DNA of 11,375 bases from JBCCOW01 sp038749105 (GTDB lineage: Bacteria > Planctomycetota > Phycisphaerae > Phycisphaerales > Phycisphaeraceae). Positions within the stretch are counted from its first letter, which is position 1. Each line of letters starts with the position of its first letter. Both the position numbers and the translations under genes were made by a program. Of this stretch, positions 1 to 7,177 are shown piece after piece. The stretch spans positions 1-11,375 of the forward strand of contig JBCDIM010000090.1 of the NCBI GenBank assembly GCA_038749105.1, written 5' to 3'. The notes beneath the pieces were generated by a model. It was not told the DNA's origin and made no database searches. It worked only from the letters and a program-made list of their open reading frames with translations.

Positions 1-1
1 C

Positions 2-1873
2 TCCTCCGCCAGCCTCGCCCACCTCGTCACCGCCCTGCTCTACACCCACATGCGCTACGAGCCCGCCAACCCGGGCCACGCCTGCTCCGACCGCCTGGTC
101 CTCTCCGAGGGCCACGCCGTCCCCATCGTCTACGCCGCCTGTGCCGACCTGGGCATCCACCTCATCGACAACGGCGAGTCCCGGCCGATGACCCGCGAAG
201 ACGCCCTCACCCTCCGCGAGCTCGACTCCCCCATCGACGGCCACCCCAACCCCCTCGAAGGCTTCCCCTTCTTCGACTCCGCCACCGGCTCGCTCGGCCA
301 AGGCCTCTCCACCGCCGCCGGCCTCGCCATCGCCGCCCGGCTCGACGGCCTCGACAAGCGCGTGTTCTGCCTCATCGGTGACGGCGAATCCCGCCAAGGA
401 CAGATCTGGGAAGCCATCGACTTCATCAAGGACCACGACCTCAAGGCCGTCTGCCCGATCTTCAACTGCAACGCCTACGGCCAGACCGACGCCGTCTCCC
501 CCCAGCAGACCGCCGACACCAACGCCGCCAAGCTCGCCGCCGCCGGCTTCGACGTGAAGCAGATCGACGGGCACAACCCCACCGCCATCGCCGAAGCCCT
601 CTCCGCCCACGCCCAAGCCCAGCACAACCCCGACGCCGCGCCGATCGCGATCGTGGCCGAGACCGCCAAGGGCTGGGGTGCCGCCTCACAGCAGGGCAAC
701 GGTCACCACGGCACCGCGGTCAAAGGCGACGCGTTGCAGGCCGTCCTCGACGAGCTCGACGCGACCGGAAAGTCGCTCGGTGCCATCGCCGACACCAAGC
801 TCGAGCCGCCCCGCATGGAGCCCGGCAAGCCCGACGCCAAGGAGCGTATGCGGCCCGCCCCGCTCACCCAGGCCCTCCAAGCCTTCGGCATGGACGACGT
901 CATCTCCAAGGGCAAGCTCGCCACCCGTAAAGCCTACGGCGTCGCCCTCCGCGCCCTCGGCCACGCGTTGCCCGACCTCGTAGCCCTCGACGCCGAGGTG
1001 AGCAACTCTACCTTCGCCGACCAGTTCAAGAAGGACGAGAAGCTCGCCGACCGCTTCGTCGAGTGCCGCATCGCCGAGCAGAACATGGTCTCGGTCGCCC
1101 TCGGCCTCAACGCCGGCGGCAAGACGCCGTTCTGCTCCACCTTCGGCAAGTTCATCACCCGCGCCTACGACCAGGTCGAGATGGCCCTGAACTCCGGCGG
1201 CAACATCAAGCTCGTCGGGTCGCACGCCGGCATCACCCTCGGCGCCGACGGCCCGTCGCAGATGGCGATGCCCGACGTCGCCTGGTTCGGCTCGTTCACC
1301 ACCATGGTCCGCGGCGGCTACCCCGGCTTCTACGTCGTCACCCCCGCCGACGCCTTCGCCGCCTACGCCCTCACCGCCGCCGCCGCCGAGTATGACGGCT
1401 GCGTCTACCTACGCACCCTCCGGCCCGACACCGAGTTCCTCTACTCCGACGACCACAGCTTCGGGCTCGGCGGCCACGAGGTCCTCGTCGAGGGCCGAGA
1501 CCTGCTGATCTGTGCCACCGGCTACATGGTCCACGAGGCCAACGCCGCCCTCGAACGCCTCGACGCCCAGGGCATCGACGCCACCATCGTCGACCTCTAC
1601 TCCCTGCCCTTCAACGAAGAGGCCCTGCTCGACCTGGCGAACTCCAACAACGGCATGGTCCTGACCATCGAGGACAATTACGGCGGCGGCTACGGCGCCC
1701 ACGTCGCCTCGGCCTGTGCCGCCTCCGGCGACGGCTTCACCGTCGAGCAGATGTACGTCCAGCGCCTGCCCAAGTCCGCCAAGGACCACAACCAGATGCT
1801 CGACTACTGCGGCCTCTCCGCCGACCACATCGTCGCCAAGGCGATGAACATGCTCGAGCTGTCCTCGGCTTAA
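2..1873 (+). CDS. tkt: Transketolase, 5'-truncated by the window edge
   Basis: Thiamine diphosphate-dependent transketolase, which moves two-carbon ketol units between sugar phosphates in the cytoplasmic pentose phosphate pathway. The frame is open from base 2, so the first ATG at 50 is internal: the 16 codons before it encode typical N-terminal family sequence (SSASLAHLVTALLYTH). Visible protein is 623 residues; I estimate that a few tens of residues are missing. The cofactor-binding GDGE motif lies at nucleotides 377-388, with the Asn-containing NCNAYGQT segment from 464. The pyrimidine-binding domain begins near ATRKAYGVALRALG, and its catalytic Glu in IAEQNM is encoded at 1076-1078. The SHAGITLGADGPSQM segment follows, then the C-terminal domain with DNYGGGYG. 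The downstream exbB-like gene starts 27 bp later on the same strand, possibly co-transcribed. The class resembles the shorter mammalian-like transketolases. Family assignment is very secure. Confidence 0.96.
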   Translation, partial: SSASLAHLVTALLYTHMRYEPANPGHACSDRLVLSEGHAVPIVYAACADLGIHLIDNGESRPMTREDALTLRELDSPIDGHPNPLEGFPFFDSATGSLGQGLSTAAGLAIAARLDGLDKRVFCLIGDGESRQGQIWEAIDFIKDHDLKAVCPIFNCNAYGQTDAVSPQQTADTNAAKLAAAGFDVKQIDGHNPTAIAEALSAHAQAQHNPDAAPIAIVAETAKGWGAASQQGNGHHGTAVKGDALQAVLDELDATGKSLGAIADTKLEPPRMEPGKPDAKERMRPAPLTQALQAFGMDDVISKGKLATRKAYGVALRALGHALPDLVALDAEVSNSTFADQFKKDEKLADRFVECRIAEQNMVSVALGLNAGGKTPFCSTFGKFITRAYDQVEMALNSGGNIKLVGSHAGITLGADGPSQMAMPDVAWFGSFTTMVRGGYPGFYVVTPADAFAAYALTAAAAEYDGCVYLRTLRPDTEFLYSDDHSFGLGGHEVLVEGRDLLICATGYMVHEANAALERLDAQGIDATIVDLYSLPFNEEALLDLANSNNGMVLTIEDNYGGGYGAHVASACAASGDGFTVEQMYVQRLPKSAKDHNQMLDYCGLSADHIVAKAMNMLELSSA

Positions 1874-1900
1874 ACCCGCCGCACCACCGCAATCACCGCC

Positions 1901-2554
1901 ATGACCCAGGCCTGGACCCAAGCGTGGAACGTCTTCGAACGCGGCGGCCCGCTCATGTGGCCGCTGCTCGCCCTCGCGCTGCTCGCCGCCGTCCTCCTTA
2001 TCGAACGCGCCCTGTTCTTCCTCTTGCTCAACCGCCCCGCCCGGCTCCGGGGCAACCGACAACTCACCGCCATCCTCCGCACCCAACCGCAGAACACCGC
2101 GCTCAAAGCCGCCGCCAACACCCCCGGCCTCTACGGCCGCGTCGCCCACGCCCTCGCGTCCGAACCCCAGGTCACCCCCTCCCTCGCCAGCCAGATCACC
2201 GACGACGCCCGCCCCGCCGTCGAACGCTTCATGCCCACCCTCTCCACCATCATCACCGCCGCCCCCCTGCTCGGGATCCTCGGCACCGTCCTCGGCATCA
2301 TCCAGTCCTTCAACGTCATCTCCGCCCAGCAGACCCGCATCGACCTCAACGCCCTGGCCGGCGGCATCGCCGAAGCCCTCATCACCACCGGGGCCGGCCT
2401 CGCCATCGCCCTGCTCACCGTCTTCCCCTACAACGCTCTGCGCACCCAGGTCGACCGCTCCCTCTCCCGCATCGAGACCCTCGCCGAAGCCGCAGCGGGT
2501 GACCCTAAAGCTCACCACGGAGACACGGAGAGCACGGAGGCAGAGGAGGTTTAA
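1901..2554 (+). CDS. MotA/TolQ/ExbB proton-channel family protein with a repeat-encoded C-terminus
   Basis: Inner-membrane protein of the ExbB/TolQ/MotA family, whose members couple proton flow to work on outer-membrane receptors, envelope integrity or flagella. It has 217 residues and three predicted membrane segments: about 18-43, 112-140 (APLLGILGTVLGIIQSF) and 155-180 (GGIAEALITTGAGLAIALL, then YN). The last two carry the family's conserved Gly/Thr-rich motifs. No Shine-Dalgarno sequence precedes the ATG, but the sequence from that Met fits the expected N-terminal amphipathic segment. Residues 205-217 (HHGDTESTEAEEV) are encoded exactly by the left arm of the inverted repeat beginning at 2513, so the native stop has probably been replaced. 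No ExbD/TolR partner follows: the next gene is convergent. The specific role (TonB, Tol or other) cannot be decided from the sequence. Confidence 0.9.
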   Translation: MTQAWTQAWNVFERGGPLMWPLLALALLAAVLLIERALFFLLLNRPARLRGNRQLTAILRTQPQNTALKAAANTPGLYGRVAHALASEPQVTPSLASQITDDARPAVERFMPTLSTIITAAPLLGILGTVLGIIQSFNVISAQQTRIDLNALAGGIAEALITTGAGLAIALLTVFPYNALRTQVDRSLSRIETLAEAAAGDPKAHHGDTESTEAEEV

Positions 2555-2667
2555 ACACGAAGCACACGAAGAGCACGAAGGACGCATGAACGCTTCTTCG
2601 TGTCCCTTGTGATCTTCGTGGTTCTGTCTTCTCTTCCCCTCTCCGTGCTCTCCGTGCCTCCGTGGTG
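2513..2667. repeat. Nested inverted repeat of CACGGAG and CACGAAG units
   Basis: The outer left arm (2513-2540) pairs with the outer right arm (2640-2667) at 26 of 28 positions. The left arm holds three CACGGAG units (2516, 2524, 2533), mirrored by three CTCCGTG units (2641, 2650, 2658). Inside lies a second palindrome with CACGAAG at 2556, 2565 and 2574, answered by CTTCGTG at 2596 and 2614, around a loop near 2583-2592. The element overlaps the 3' end of the exbB-like gene and ends 13 bp before the stop of the convergent DinB-like gene. Similar low-complexity palindromes are scattered in many environmental bacterial genomes; I recognise the style rather than a named family. As RNA it would form a long hairpin in either direction, so it could act as a bidirectional terminator or transcript end-stabiliser, although it has no T-tract. 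Confidence 0.88.
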
Positions 2668-2680
2668 AAACACCCGCCGA

Positions 2681-3772
2681 TCAGTACACATTCTTGAACC
2701 GATACGACGCCCCCAGCCGCAGCCGCGTCATGTAGATCGCCTCCTGCGCATGCCCCTCTAAGTGGGCCATACTCTGCACCGAAGCGTCCAGCCCGCTGTA
2801 CTCCCCGATCTGCACGAACCGCACCCGACGCATCTCCGCATCAGACGCCGACTCCACCGCCGCCTGCGCATCCCGCACCGTCTGCCCCAGCACCGCCACC
2901 AGCCTCGGCTTCGGGATCGGCCCGACCTCCGCAAACTCCGCCGCCCGGTCCCGATCATCCGGCTCGCCCCGCAGCGTCGTCACCACCCACTGCCGCAGGT
3001 TCCCGCACACGTGCAGCACCACGTTCCCCAGCGCGTTCATCGCCGGCGTCGGCCGCCACCAGATGTCCCGCTCGTTGCACTGATCCAGGCAGTGCAGCAT
3101 CCGGTCCCGGCTATACCCCAAGTGCCACACCATGATCCGCCGCATCTCCGCCAGCGTCTTGTCCGGCTCCACCGCCGCGACCTCTTCTTCCACCGCCGAC
3201 ACCTCGCCAACCGCAGACACCTCGACCGCCGCCGCCTTGTCCTCCGCCTCGTCCACCTTCTTCCCCAACAACCGGTCGGTCTCCGCGTCCCACGCCGCCC
3301 GGGCTCGCTTGCTCTGCTTCGCTAGCCGTGACAACACCCGCCACACGTCGTACGGGCTCAACGACAACCCCGCCCGCGTGTTGAACGCATCGACAATCAC
3401 ATCGAACGTCTCGGTGTACACCAGCCGATCCCGCTGCGTGATCGCCTCCAGGTGCTCCTCCGCAAGAAAGACCAGCAACCGCTCCTGCACCGGCTCAATC
3501 TTCGGAGCCCCACCCACCATGCCTTCAACGCGCCCCGCCCGCCCCAGCCGCGGCAGCTTCCCCGCCTTCCGCAGGTTCTGCAGCCGACGGAACACCGCCG
3601 CCCGCGTCGCCATGGCAGGGTTCTCCGCGTCCCGCCCCTCGGGCCCGTACATGGTCGTGTAGATCGCCTCGAACTCGGCGGTGTACGGCAGGTCGTCCAG
3701 CGTCCGCCCCTGCTTCTGATACACCGACATCAGCAGCTCGTCGTCACTCAGCTCGAACAGCGCGTCGGCCAT
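2681..3772 (-). CDS. DUF1572/DinB-like four-helix protein fused to a duplicated N-terminal domain
   Basis: A 363-residue two-part protein. Residues about 208-363 resemble the DinB/DUF1572 superfamily of putative metal-binding four-helix bundles: the segment LHVCGNLRQW carries His254, and AHLEGHAQEAIYMTRLR carries His337 and His341, a likely metal triad. Related proteins include thiol-dependent transferases; the reaction here is unknown. Residues 1-155 form an unrecognised region that looks internally duplicated (YTAEF at 30-34 followed by VFRRLQNLRK, then YTETF at 119-123 followed by VWRVLSRLAK). An Ala/Val/Glu-rich linker spans about 174-205. I chose the ATG at 3772; an in-frame GTG two codons upstream (3778) is equally possible, and neither has a clear ribosome binding site. 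The gene starts 21 bp after the phyH-like stop, so the two are probably one transcript. Confidence is high for a real gene and moderate for the family. Confidence 0.86.
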   Translation of the reverse strand: MADALFELSDDELLMSVYQKQGRTLDDLPYTAEFEAIYTTMYGPEGRDAENPAMATRAAVFRRLQNLRKAGKLPRLGRAGRVEGMVGGAPKIEPVQERLLVFLAEEHLEAITQRDRLVYTETFDVIVDAFNTRAGLSLSPYDVWRVLSRLAKQSKRARAAWDAETDRLLGKKVDEAEDKAAAVEVSAVGEVSAVEEEVAAVEPDKTLAEMRRIMVWHLGYSRDRMLHCLDQCNERDIWWRPTPAMNALGNVVLHVCGNLRQWVVTTLRGEPDDRDRAAEFAEVGPIPKPRLVAVLGQTVRDAQAAVESASDAEMRRVRFVQIGEYSGLDASVQSMAHLEGHAQEAIYMTRLRLGASYRFKNVY

Positions 3773-3793
3773 CGGCACACGATAACCAAGCCG

Positions 3794-4702
3794 TCATAGC
3801 TCGATCGAGAACGCCTTCTCCGGCTCGGCCTCGCCCTCCGCCTCAGCCTCCCGGATGTCCGCCAACCCATGGCAACTCGTACTGAACAGCACCTGGCCGT
3901 CCTGCCGCTCCCGACGCCCCCGCAGCATCAGGTTCGGCCGGCCACTCGACTGCCCACCGGTCTGCCGGTTGTCCGGATGCTTGTAGCCCACCCGCACCAT
4001 GCGACGCATCGCGTCGGTCTGGTTCATGTAGCTGCCGTGGATCGTCAGGATGTTGAAGACCACCACATCGCCCGCCTTCGCCGGGACCGGCACCGTGTCC
4101 TCCAACGGGAACTGCTGCCACGGCAAATGCGGCGTGCACGCCTCCACTTCGCCCGCATCGTTGGTGAACGACGTGACGTGCTCCAGCCGGCCAAGCTTGT
4201 GCGAGCCATCGACAAACCGGATCTCGCCGTTCTCGTGGAACGTGTCGTCGAGGTGGACCAGCACGTCGACGTAGCGGTTGTCCGCGTGGTCGTAGAAGGC
4301 CAGGTCCTGGTGCATCGGGAACGGGTGCCCCGTCTCCGGCGGCTTGACGTGCATCGTCGTGTGGTGGAACTCGACCGGGCCGTGCGTCTCGTCCGCATCG
4401 TCCGGGTCCGCCAGCAGCTGCGACACGCAGTCCACAAGGTTCGGCCGGGTCACCCCCCGCATCCACGACGGCGCGTAGTACTGCAGGTCGTGCATTGCGA
4501 TCAGCTTGCTCTTGGTCTCCGTATCGAGGTCCATCAACGCCTTCCGCCAGGGCCCGGTCCATCCCACGCCCACGTTCGCCCACTCACGGATCATCCAGTT
4601 CAGGTCCTCCCCCATCTGCAGGATCTCGTCTGCGGGGAAGACCTCTGGGATGTGCAGGAAGCCATGGGTATGGTAAAATTCCACTTGTTCTGGGGCAAGC
4701 AT
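3794..4702 (-). CDS. Phytanoyl-CoA dioxygenase (PhyH) family Fe(II)/2-oxoglutarate oxygenase
   Basis: A 302-residue cytoplasmic oxygenase of the PhyH family, which hydroxylates small molecules using Fe(II), 2-oxoglutarate and oxygen. The iron-binding triad is intact: His131 and Asp133 in FPMHQDLAFYDH, and the distal His222 in ILTIHGSYMN. Arg233, Arg234 or Arg237 in MRRMVRVGY is placed to bind the 2-oxoglutarate carboxylate. The N-terminus (EQVEFYHTHGFLHIPEVFP) is the usual family opening and supports the ATG at 4702, although no Shine-Dalgarno sequence is visible. The tail (EAEAEGEAEPEK) is acidic and low in complexity. The substrate cannot be read from the sequence; bacterial homologues act on diverse compounds, and it need not be phytanoyl-CoA. 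Divergent pairing with an AraC regulator suggests an inducible catabolic or modification step, with the DinB-like protein co-transcribed. Confidence 0.92.
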   Translation of the reverse strand: MLAPEQVEFYHTHGFLHIPEVFPADEILQMGEDLNWMIREWANVGVGWTGPWRKALMDLDTETKSKLIAMHDLQYYAPSWMRGVTRPNLVDCVSQLLADPDDADETHGPVEFHHTTMHVKPPETGHPFPMHQDLAFYDHADNRYVDVLVHLDDTFHENGEIRFVDGSHKLGRLEHVTSFTNDAGEVEACTPHLPWQQFPLEDTVPVPAKAGDVVVFNILTIHGSYMNQTDAMRRMVRVGYKHPDNRQTGGQSSGRPNLMLRGRRERQDGQVLFSTSCHGLADIREAEAEGEAEPEKAFSIEL

Positions 4703-4850
4703 AACGCGGGTTCTCAGCAGGAAAAACGATCTCGTATCGGGCCAGAAACCTCCGATTAGTGCCTTTCATTGGCGCTCAAAATCGTACGTTTTCCCCAACT
4801 CACGGCTAGCCGAAAAATCTAACAAGGATTGGTACGAATCCAACAAACTG
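4703..4850. promoter_or_regulatory. Divergent intergenic region with three TCGTA-centred sites
   Basis: This 148-bp region separates the phyH-like gene from the araC-like gene and is visibly richer in A and T than the coding sequence around it. It contains ACGATCTCGT at 4726-4735; the imperfect palindrome AAAATCGTACGTTTT at 4778-4792; and GGATTGGTACGAATCC at 4826-4841, which pairs at 7 of 8 positions. Each contains TCGTA or its complement TACGA (4732, 4782 and 4833), at roughly 50-bp intervals. The natural inference is that these are binding sites for the adjacent AraC regulator controlling both directions. AraC proteins more often bind direct repeats, so a different regulator is possible. 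No convincing -35/-10 pair was found on either strand. Confidence 0.5.
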
Positions 4851-5681
4851 ATGCGGGATGAAGACCCCACCCTGATCGAGCTGCCCGCAGACACCCTGCC
4901 CGAGATCCACCTCGCCACCCACGCGTTCCACAACGACCGCGCCTTCTCCACCACCTATCAAGCCCCACACCACACCCTCCACGTCTACGGCTACCCCGGC
5001 GTCATCCGCCTCGGCCAACACCAACTCGACTTCCACCCCGGCAGCTACACCCTCACCCCGGCCGGCATCCCCGCCCGATACGACCTGCCCCGCGGCGGGC
5101 ACCACTGGTGCGTCCACTTCCGCTGCATGCAATCGACCACCGCACCGCTCCGCCTGCCGCTCTTGGGCACCCCGCCCGAAGAAGTTCCTTCCGCCGGCGA
5201 ACGCATCGCACAGATCGCGCTGCTCACCACCGAGCACAGCCCCACCGCCCAACGCCGCGCCCCGCTCCTGCTCCAGGACCTACTCCTGAGCCTTGCCCCC
5301 ACATCGACCACTAACTCAACCACGCCAAGCCGAACCCGCACGGCTGGCACACCCGACACACCCCCGCACGTCCACCCCGCCGTCCGCCGTGCCGCCCACT
5401 CCCTCGTCCACCAGCTCGACCAGCCGCTCGACGTCCCCCGACTCGCCGCCGCCGTCGGGCTCAGCCAGAACTACCTCGCCAAGCTCTTCCGCGACCACTA
5501 CGGCCAAACCCTCCAGGCCTACCTCGCCCAACAACGCATCGCCCGTGCCGACCTCCTGCTCCGCACCACCGACCTCACGATCAAAGCCATCGCCGCACAG
5601 GTCGGCTACCCCGACCCCCAGCACTTCAACAAGACCTTCCGCCGACTCATCGGTGTCGCACCCTCTGCCCGTCGAACCTGA
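4851..5681 (+). CDS. AraC-family transcriptional regulator
   Basis: A 276-residue regulator. Residues about 25-95 form a cupin-like sensing domain (HTLHVYGYPG, then LDFHPGSYTLTPAGIPARYDL), which in this family binds a small-molecule effector. Residues about 175-275 form the paired helix-turn-helix DNA-binding domain: the first helix-turn-helix is DVPRLAAAVGLSQNYLAKLF (about 194-213). The second covers TIKAIAAQVGYPDPQHFNKTF (243-263) and ends in the family signature FRRLIGVAPSARR. A Thr/Pro/Ser-rich stretch (150-172) joins the two domains. The ATG at 4851 lacks a Shine-Dalgarno sequence; no better in-frame start is visible. The gene is divergent from the phyH-like oxygenase and probably controls it and itself through the shared intergenic region. 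The effector is unknown. It converges on the glutamate dehydrogenase gene with a 21-bp gap. Confidence 0.93.
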   Translation: MRDEDPTLIELPADTLPEIHLATHAFHNDRAFSTTYQAPHHTLHVYGYPGVIRLGQHQLDFHPGSYTLTPAGIPARYDLPRGGHHWCVHFRCMQSTTAPLRLPLLGTPPEEVPSAGERIAQIALLTTEHSPTAQRRAPLLLQDLLLSLAPTSTTNSTTPSRTRTAGTPDTPPHVHPAVRRAAHSLVHQLDQPLDVPRLAAAVGLSQNYLAKLFRDHYGQTLQAYLAQQRIARADLLLRTTDLTIKAIAAQVGYPDPQHFNKTFRRLIGVAPSARRT

Positions 5682-5702
5682 TCGGCGACACGACCCAACC
5701 GC

Positions 5703-7010
5703 TCACGGGAAGATGCCACGGATGGCGTACACCTCCGACAAGGACTCCAGCGCCGCCGCGAACGCCGCGGTCCGCAGGTCGCACTTGAGCCGGTGCGCCA
5801 TCTCCCGCGTCCGCCGCGCCGCCGCGTGCATCAGCTCGCACAGCTCCCGGTCCACGCGGTCCACCGTCCACGTCACCGCGTCGCGGTTCTGACGCCACTC
5901 GAAGTAGCTCACCGTCACACCCCCCGAGCTGCACAGGATCGCGGGCAAGACCCGCACGCCCTTCTCGGTCAACACCCGCTCGCCCTCAGGCGTCGTCGGC
6001 GCGTTCGCCGCCTCCGCCAGGACCTTGCAGTTCAGCAACCCCGCCTGCTCGGGCCCGATCATCTGCTCCAGCGCCGCGGGGATAAACAGGTCGACCTCGA
6101 CGCCGTAGAAGGTGGCCTCGTCGATCGTTTCGCAGCCGTGGTTGAAGCCCGCGACGCCGCCGTGCTCGGCGACGTGCTTGGCGAGCCGTTCGACGTCGAT
6201 CCCGCCGTCCGCGTAGATCGCCCCGGTGTGGTCCATCACCGCCTTGAGCGTCGCCCCGCGGTGCCCCAGCAGACGACCCGCCCACGACCCCACATTCCCG
6301 TACCCGATCAGGCTGAAGCTCAGTGTGGCTGGGTCCAGGTCGAGCTCCGGCAGCAGCTCGTCCAGCACAAACACGAGCCCCTGGCCTGTCGCCTTCTCCC
6401 GGCCTGGCGACCCGCCAAAGGCCAACGGCTTGCCCGTCACCACCGACTCGCCGTTGATCCGCTGCGTCCGCCCCGCCGTGTTCAGGTAGGTGTCCGCCAT
6501 CCACCCCATCACCGCGGGGTTCGTGCCCACGTCCGGCGCCGGGATGTCGTGGTCCGGCCCGATGTTGTCCCCCAGCGCCACCGTAAACCGCCGGGTCACG
6601 CGACGCAGCTCCTCCAGGCTCACCGCCCGCGGGTCGATCTGCACCCCGCCCTTGCCCCCGCCGAACGGCAACCCGACCAACGCCGACTTCATCGTCATCA
6701 ATAGCGACAACGCCTTGACGTGATCCAGCGACACGTCCGGGTGGAACCGCACCCCGCCCTTGTAAGGCCCCAGCAGGTTGTTGTGCTGCACCCGGTAGCC
6801 CTTGAACAGCCGGTAGTGCCCGTCCTCCATCTTCACCGGGAAGTGCACCATGATCTCGTTTTTGGGCTGGGCCATGATCAGCTGCAGGTGGCGCGGCGTC
6901 TCCAGCTTCTCCGCCGCCGTCAGCGTCTGGGTCACCACCTGCTGATACAGGTTGTCGGGCTCAAACCGGAACCCGAGCTCATCGAGGATGCTGAACGGTG
7001 CGTCGGCCAT
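5703..7010 (-). CDS. gdhA: Glu/Leu/Phe/Val dehydrogenase, most likely glutamate dehydrogenase
   Basis: NAD(P)-dependent glutamate dehydrogenase linking 2-oxoglutarate plus ammonium to glutamate in the cytoplasm; 435 residues, the usual size for the hexameric class. The dimerisation/substrate domain has GPYKGGVRFHP (Lys84), the catalytic PFGGGKGG (Lys120) and APDVGTNPAVMGW (Asp160). The Rossmann domain has IGYGNVGSWAG (about 235-245) with Asp260 at the end of the second strand, which leans towards NAD but does not prove it. The C-terminal SSGGVTVSYFEW matches glutamate rather than leucine or phenylalanine enzymes. The frame stays open upstream to 7163, but homology begins at MADAPFSILDELG, so I place the start at 7010. 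A purine-rich GGGAAAGAAGAAG precedes that ATG. A GC hairpin lies 20 nt further upstream in the leader. Confidence 0.94.
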   Translation of the reverse strand: MADAPFSILDELGFRFEPDNLYQQVVTQTLTAAEKLETPRHLQLIMAQPKNEIMVHFPVKMEDGHYRLFKGYRVQHNNLLGPYKGGVRFHPDVSLDHVKALSLLMTMKSALVGLPFGGGKGGVQIDPRAVSLEELRRVTRRFTVALGDNIGPDHDIPAPDVGTNPAVMGWMADTYLNTAGRTQRINGESVVTGKPLAFGGSPGREKATGQGLVFVLDELLPELDLDPATLSFSLIGYGNVGSWAGRLLGHRGATLKAVMDHTGAIYADGGIDVERLAKHVAEHGGVAGFNHGCETIDEATFYGVEVDLFIPAALEQMIGPEQAGLLNCKVLAEAANAPTTPEGERVLTEKGVRVLPAILCSSGGVTVSYFEWRQNRDAVTWTVDRVDRELCELMHAAARRTREMAHRLKCDLRTAAFAAALESLSEVYAIRGIFP

Positions 7011-7029
7011 GACTTCTTCTTTCCCATTA

Positions 7030-7051
7030 GCCCCGGGCTCTGCCCGGGGGC
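7030..7051. repeat. GC-rich hairpin in the gdhA leader
   Basis: GCCCCGGGC (7030-7038) and GCCCGGGGGC (7042-7051) pair around a three-base TCT loop with one bulged base. On the minus strand the hairpin lies about 20 nt upstream of the gdhA start codon, so if transcribed it would sit in the 5' untranslated region. It has no T-tract on either strand. It may be a small repetitive extragenic palindrome or a leader structure. The rest of the 7011-7177 interval shows no recognisable promoter. Confidence 0.6.
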
Positions 7052-7177
7052 ACGCGGCGAACCAGATGCTGAAACGAAAACCAAAACGACCCCTACCCAA
7101 GACGGGACGGAGCCGAGCATTATTCCCGCTTTCCTCCCGCCATGCATCCCGCAGACGAAACAACTTACGATCCCGAC

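Noticed and set aside
1409..2587. A 392-codon minus-strand open frame opposite tkt and exbB
   Set aside because: Gly/Glu/Val-rich with no motif, wholly antisense to two recognised genes and reaching into the repeat.
3869..4759. A 296-codon plus-strand open frame opposite the phyH-like gene
   Set aside because: Val/Arg/His-rich translation antisense to a gene with an intact catalytic triad; no domain is recognisable.
4766..4954. A 62-codon minus-strand open frame in the araC/phyH intergenic region
   Set aside because: Mostly antisense to the start of the araC-like gene, with no recognisable motif, and it spans the putative operator sites.
5793..6704. A 303-codon plus-strand open frame opposite gdhA
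   Set aside because: Arg/Pro/His-rich shadow of the glutamate dehydrogenase codons.
7011..7163. N-terminal extension of gdhA to an upstream start
   Set aside because: The extra 51 residues read through the intergenic hairpin and show no family resemblance; the family N-terminus begins at the ATG at 7010.
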